The translations under genes and the position numbers were made by a program. The notes under the pieces are model-generated. The model did not search any database and was not told where the DNA came from. It saw only the letters and a program-made list of their open reading frames with translations. 9,052 bases of DNA. Origin: Clostridia bacterium. Lineage in GTDB: Bacteria; Bacillota; Peptococcia; DRI-13; DTU073. Shown here piece by piece: positions 5,825-9,052 of this stretch. The stretch spans positions 1 through 9,052 of the forward strand of contig DUTO01000120.1 in the NCBI GenBank assembly GCA_012842035.1, given 5' to 3'. Each line of letters opens with the position of its first letter. Position 1 is the first letter of the stretch.

Positions 5825-5833
5825 TGGTATAAT
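5825..5833 (+). promoter_or_regulatory. Extended -10 promoter of the glycogen cluster
   Basis: TGGTATAAT is a perfect -10 hexamer (5828-5833) with the TGn extension. The -35 region is poor. An alternative upstream pair TTGGAC (5780-5785) and TACACT (5804-5809, 18-nt spacer) may be a second promoter. Initiation near 5840 makes a leader of about 55 nt before the kinase start chosen here. Confidence 0.6.
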
Positions 5834-5875
5834 TTAGGTTAAGTTGAGAGAGTTTTCCTTAATGGTTTCAGAAAT

Positions 5876-5884
5876 AAGGTGGAG
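5876..5884 (+). promoter_or_regulatory. Ribosome binding site that fixes the kinase start at 5895
   Basis: AAGGTGGAG lies 10 nt before ATG 5895. An in-frame upstream TTG at 5844 and ATG at 5862 have no good site in front, and 5844 would sit almost at the predicted transcript start. Confidence 0.6.
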
Positions 5885-5894
5885 ATGTTCCGGG

Positions 5895-6863
5895 ATGAAA
5901 AAAAAGAATGGATTAGCTTTAGGTGTAGATGTAGGAGGAACAAGGATTAAGGCAGGTTTGGTTGATAATGAAGGCAGAATTTTAAAATCGCAAGTGATTC
6001 CTACACAGAGAGAAAAAGGAGCGGAGTATGTTTTAAAACAGATTGAAAACTTAAGCAATGAATTATCTAAGTCTACTGCTGAAAAAATATTAGGTGTGGG
6101 CTTAGCTTTACCGGGAGAAGTAGATAATCAGAGAGGCTATTGTCTTTATTGTCCTAATTTAAAGTGGGGTAAATTGGAGGTAAGCAAGTACTTAACTAAG
6201 GCGACGGGGCTCCCTGTAAAGTTAGTTAATGATGCCAATGCCGCTTGCCTCGGAGAGTATTTTTACGGTGGAGGAAAGGGAGTGCCTACTTTTTTAAGCA
6301 TTACCCTAGGTACCGGTGTAGGTTCAGGTTTAATTCTTGCCCAGCGGCTTTGTACTGGACGTTTTGGTTCCGGGGTTGAGGCGGGACATATGGTTATCGA
6401 ACCTAATGGTTACCCGTGTGCCTGTGGTCGAAGAGGTTGTTGGGAAACCTTAGTTTCAGGACCCGGTATAATTAGGAGAGCTAAAGCAAAGCTGAAAAAA
6501 ATGTCGGAAAGCAAACTTGCCCGAGGTTTTTCTCCGGAGGGACAAGGTTTAACGCCGGAAATAATTTTTCAAGCCTTTCGAGATGGTGACCCTCTTGCTC
6601 GGGTCGTAGTCGAAGAAACTATTTTCTATTTAGCAGTGGGACTTGCTAATTTAATTAATCTTTTTAATCCTTATAAAATAAGTTTGGGGGGAGGGGTGGC
6701 GGAAGCGGAAGAAATTATGTGTTCTCAGCTTATGGAACAAGTTAATAATAATGTTTTTCCCACAATTAGGGGGAAGGTAGAGATATTTAAAGCAAGGCAA
6801 GGTTATTATGGTGGCCTTGTTGGAGCAGCAAGTCTTTGGTTGCATAAGATTGAAACTATTTAA
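5895..6863 (+). CDS. ROK-family sugar kinase, probable glucokinase
   Basis: A 322-residue cytoplasmic kinase that should phosphorylate glucose to glucose-6-phosphate with ATP. Visible motifs: the phosphate loop DVGGTRIK (12-19); VNDANAA with catalytic Asp113; the second phosphate motif LGTGVGSG (138-145); and the ROK signature, with Glu162 and His165 in VEAGH and the zinc ligands Cys175, Cys177 and Cys182 in CACGRRGC. LGGGVAEAEE (264-273) is the adenosine-binding motif. The size and motif set fit Firmicutes glucokinases; fructokinase or ManNAc kinase remain possible. Start ATG 5895 is preferred over the longer frame from TTG 5844 because of its ribosome binding site and the position of the first motif. 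It leads the glgB-glgP cluster, where glucose freed from glycogen would need this enzyme. A run of eight A follows the start codon. Confidence 0.9.
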   Translation: MKKKNGLALGVDVGGTRIKAGLVDNEGRILKSQVIPTQREKGAEYVLKQIENLSNELSKSTAEKILGVGLALPGEVDNQRGYCLYCPNLKWGKLEVSKYLTKATGLPVKLVNDANAACLGEYFYGGGKGVPTFLSITLGTGVGSGLILAQRLCTGRFGSGVEAGHMVIEPNGYPCACGRRGCWETLVSGPGIIRRAKAKLKKMSESKLARGFSPEGQGLTPEIIFQAFRDGDPLARVVVEETIFYLAVGLANLINLFNPYKISLGGGVAEAEEIMCSQLMEQVNNNVFPTIRGKVEIFKARQGYYGGLVGAASLWLHKIETI

Positions 6864-6873
6864 ATTCATTCAA

Positions 6874-6902
6874 TTGACTTTAATTAAAAACTTTTATAAA
6901 AT
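6874..6902 (+). promoter_or_regulatory. Promoter in front of glgB
   Basis: TTGACT (6874-6879, 5 of 6) and TAAAAT (6897-6902, 5 of 6) are separated by exactly 17 nt in the 62-nt gap after the kinase gene. glgB-glgP can therefore probably be transcribed apart from the kinase, although readthrough is also likely since no terminator is seen in the gap. Confidence 0.65.
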
Positions 6903-6925
6903 TGTGAACAGAGAGGAGTACGAAG

Positions 6926-8878
6926 GTGAAAAATAGTGGTCCAACTCCTTATGAAATATATCTTTTTCATCAAGGTAATCTTTTTAAAAGTTATGAAATG
7001 TTGGGTGCTCATTTAGGTGTGGAAAAAAAACAAAAAGGAGTTAGATTTTCGGTATGGGCCCCTCATGCGGTAGAAGTAAGGGTAATGGGTGATTTTAATG
7101 ATTGGCACGGTGGTGCCAATCCTATGGAAAAAATAGAGGAATCAGGTATTTGGACAGCTTTTATTCCCGGGGCAAAAAATAAAGATAGTTATAAATATGA
7201 AATTTTGACACATTATGGTGAAGTGTTGCATAAAGCTGACCCTTATGCTTTTTGGGCTGAGGTTAGACCCAAGTCGGCTTCTCGAGTTTTTGACCTGTCC
7301 GGTTATAAATGGTGTGACCAAAAATGGCAAGAAAAAAAGAAACAGGAAACCGATATTTTTAATCAACCACAATTAATTTATGAAGTGCATTTAGGCTCTT
7401 GGAAGCGGAAAGAGGACGGTAGTTTTTATACATATCGGGAATTGGCGGACATTTTGGTTGATTATGTAGTGGAGATGGGGTATACCCATATTGAGTTATT
7501 GCCTATATGTGAATATCCTTTTGATGGGTCTTGGGGTTATCAGACTACAGGTTATTATGCTGTTACCAGTCGTTATGGCACCCCTCATGACTTTATGTAT
7601 TTTGTCGATCGTTGTCATCAAAAGGGAATCGGGGTAATTTTAGATTGGGTTCCGGCCCATTTTTGTAAAGATGCCCATGGTTTGGCTTGGTTTGATGGTA
7701 CTCCTTTATATGAGTCGGGTGAAATTCGTGGGTGGGGTACCCTGAAATTTAATTATGGCAGACCGGAAGTGCGCAGTTTTCTTATTTCTAATGCTCTTTT
7801 TTGGTTTGATTTGTTTCATATCGATGGCTTGAGAGTGGATGCGGTAGCCAGTATGCTTTATCTTGATTATGGGAAAGATTCGGGGCAGTGGATTCCTAAT
7901 AAATATGGAGGGAACGGAGACCTTCAGGCCATTGCTTTTGTGAAAAAATTAAATGAAGTAGTATTTTCGGAATTCCCACAAGCTTTGATGTTCGCTGAAG
8001 AATCAACCGAATGGCCTTTAGTAACCGGACCTACTTATGCCGGTGGTTTAGGTTTTAACTTTAAATGGAATATGGGTTGGATGAATGATTGTTTGGAATA
8101 TATGGCGAAGGATCCTATTCACAGAAAGTGGCATCATAATTTACTGACTTTTTCCTTTATGTATGCCTTTTCGGAAAACTTTGTTTTACCTTTATCACAT
8201 GATGAAGTCGTACATGGCAAGAAGTCACTTATTGATAAGATGCCCGGAGATTATTGGCAAAAATTTGCTAATCTCAGAACCTTTTTGGGTTATATGATGG
8301 CTCATCCCGGTAAAAAACTATTATTTATGGGTGGAGAGTTTGCCCAGTTTATTGAATGGAGATACTATGAGGAGTTAGAATGGAACCTCCTTGATTTTGA
8401 AATGCATCGTAAATTTAAGAAGTATGTTCAGAGCTTGAATTGGTTATACCGTAAAGAGAAAGCTTTTTGGGAGCAAGACCAAGGTTGGGAAGGTTTTCAG
8501 TGGATTGATTGTCATAATCAACAGCAGAGTATTCTTATTTTTGTGCGTTGGGGCAAGGAGGCTAATGACTTTATTGTTGTTTTATGTAATTTTACACCAC
8601 AGTATTATGAGGACTTTCGTATAGGAGTCCCCTGTGCCGGTGTTTACCAAGAAGTGTTTAATAGTGATTTGGGGGAATATGGTGGGTCGGAGAAAAAAAA
8701 TGAAGGGGATTTGGTTTCCGAAGAGAAAGCCTGGCAGGAACAAGAGTTTTCTTTAAAGATTAAGGTGCCTCCTTTAGCGTGTGTTATTTTTAAAAAAAAG
8801 CGAGAAATAACAAAAAAAATCCCAGGGAAAAATAAGGTGAAAAAACTAAAGCAGGAGGTTCTTAATGTTAAAGGATAA
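6926..8878 (+). CDS. glgB: 1,4-alpha-glucan (glycogen) branching enzyme
   Basis: It cuts an alpha-1,4 glucan chain and re-attaches the piece by an alpha-1,6 bond, making branches in glycogen. Domains of this 650-residue GH13 enzyme: an N-terminal segment with YLFHQGNLFKSYEMLGAH (12-29), a CBM48 module (about 35-115, with FSVWAPHA), the (beta/alpha)8 barrel (about 140-510) and a C-terminal beta domain. GH13 motifs: DWVPAHF (240-246), GLRVDAVASM with nucleophile Asp305, FAEEST with the acid Glu at 358-359, and LSHDEVVHGK with His425-Asp426. The start is GTG 6926 with GAGAGGAG (6911-6918) 7 nt upstream; the next Met is residue 25, inside the conserved N-terminal block. The last 28 residues (from about 623) are very basic, 12 of them Lys or Arg, and go beyond the usual end of the family. 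The gene overlaps glgP by 14 nt and contains its ribosome binding site. Confidence 0.96.
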   Translation: MKNSGPTPYEIYLFHQGNLFKSYEMLGAHLGVEKKQKGVRFSVWAPHAVEVRVMGDFNDWHGGANPMEKIEESGIWTAFIPGAKNKDSYKYEILTHYGEVLHKADPYAFWAEVRPKSASRVFDLSGYKWCDQKWQEKKKQETDIFNQPQLIYEVHLGSWKRKEDGSFYTYRELADILVDYVVEMGYTHIELLPICEYPFDGSWGYQTTGYYAVTSRYGTPHDFMYFVDRCHQKGIGVILDWVPAHFCKDAHGLAWFDGTPLYESGEIRGWGTLKFNYGRPEVRSFLISNALFWFDLFHIDGLRVDAVASMLYLDYGKDSGQWIPNKYGGNGDLQAIAFVKKLNEVVFSEFPQALMFAEESTEWPLVTGPTYAGGLGFNFKWNMGWMNDCLEYMAKDPIHRKWHHNLLTFSFMYAFSENFVLPLSHDEVVHGKKSLIDKMPGDYWQKFANLRTFLGYMMAHPGKKLLFMGGEFAQFIEWRYYEELEWNLLDFEMHRKFKKYVQSLNWLYRKEKAFWEQDQGWEGFQWIDCHNQQQSILIFVRWGKEANDFIVVLCNFTPQYYEDFRIGVPCAGVYQEVFNSDLGEYGGSEKKNEGDLVSEEKAWQEQEFSLKIKVPPLACVIFKKKREITKKIPGKNKVKKLKQEVLNVKG

Positions 8879-9052
8879 ACATACTTTTAAAAAAGAATTT
8901 CAGGAAAAATTTAAAACATTATACGGCACTCCGGTTGATGAAGGAACCAATTTGGAAAAGTACAAGACTTTAGCTAGTTTAGTAAGTGACCAAATTAGTG
9001 AACATTGGTATCAAACGAATAAGCATTATAAACATACTAAGCAGGTTAAAGA
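8865..9052 (+). CDS. glgP: Glycogen/starch/alpha-glucan phosphorylase, N-terminal fragment (runs off window)
   Basis: Only the first 62 codons are present. The start MLKDKHTFKKEFQEKF, then LYGTP (19-23), the helix with KTLASLVSDQISEHW (34-48) and the basic stretch NKHYKHTKQVK match the N-terminal region of Firmicutes GlgP, just before the expected YYLSMEFLLG block. GlgP releases glucose-1-phosphate from glycogen chain ends and needs pyridoxal phosphate; the active site is outside the window. ATG 8865 has AGGAGG (8853-8858) 6 nt upstream. The start lies within the end of glgB, a 14-nt overlap, which suggests translational coupling and a fixed enzyme ratio. The identification rests on similarity and on the glgB neighbour. 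Confidence 0.85.
   Translation, partial: MLKDKHTFKKEFQEKFKTLYGTPVDEGTNLEKYKTLASLVSDQISEHWYQTNKHYKHTKQVK

Noticed and set aside
5844..5894. Longer N-terminus for the ROK kinase from TTG 5844 or ATG 5862
   Set aside because: The 17 extra residues precede the normal family start, there is no good ribosome binding site, and 5844 lies next to the predicted transcript start. ATG 5895 has AAGGTGGAG in front.
1..9052. CRISPR arrays, insertion sequences, tRNA or rRNA genes, phage or integrase genes
   Set aside because: No regularly spaced repeats, transposase motifs, tRNA cloverleaf or rRNA sequence was seen in any intergenic stretch. The only gene-free span above 300 nt (1430-1793) is filled by the promoter and T-box leader.

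Overview
The window looks like a piece of chromosome from an AT-rich Firmicute, most likely a Clostridia or Peptococcaceae-type organism. The reasons are strong AGGAGG-type ribosome binding sites, TTG and GTG starts, a lipoprotein signal, a T-box riboswitch, half-size TauE permeases and a glgB-glgP glycogen cluster. The lineage is inferred from style only; there is no marker gene that settles it.

Layout. (1) 1-661, minus: the N-terminal 220 residues of a lipoprotein with a DUF3887-like domain followed by an alpha/beta-hydrolase; it runs off the left edge. It is divergent from (2) 821-1429, plus: an HD-domain phosphohydrolase of the YfbR/HDDC2 type with a TTG start. (3) 1451-1793: a promoter, a complete T-box riboswitch leader and an intrinsic terminator. 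They control (4) 1794-3356, plus: a Leptospira-type (R)-citramalate synthase (cimA). The specifier reads best as AUC (Ile), and the T-box bulge UGGU fits a tRNA with A73. RNA and enzyme therefore point independently to the pyruvate route to isoleucine. (5) 3434-4116, plus: a type II toxin-antitoxin pair (Phd/YefM-like antitoxin, PIN-domain toxin) with its own promoter. (6) 4133-5670, minus: a ZIP-family metal transporter followed by two half-length TauE/SafE permeases joined by a TAATG stop/start overlap. (7) 5895-9052, plus: a glycogen cluster of ROK-family glucokinase, branching enzyme glgB and the start of glycogen phosphorylase glgP, which continues past the right edge.

How the genes work together. 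The right end is a coherent storage-polysaccharide unit. GlgB introduces alpha-1,6 branches, GlgP releases glucose-1-phosphate, and the ROK kinase phosphorylates free glucose. glgB and glgP overlap by 14 nt and are probably translationally coupled, while glgB also has its own good promoter downstream of the kinase. The cimA unit is independent and controlled by amino-acid supply. The toxin-antitoxin pair is a self-contained accessory module between cimA and the transporter operon. It converges on that operon with only 16 nt between stop codons and no terminator there.

The points most worth a second look are the non-canonical T-box sequence before cimA, the split TauE pair, and the hairpin at 4861-4902. 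That hairpin would bury the permease ribosome binding site on the minus strand and forms a terminator-like structure on the plus strand. I see no insertion sequence, CRISPR array, tRNA, rRNA or phage gene. I did not find a wholly new system.
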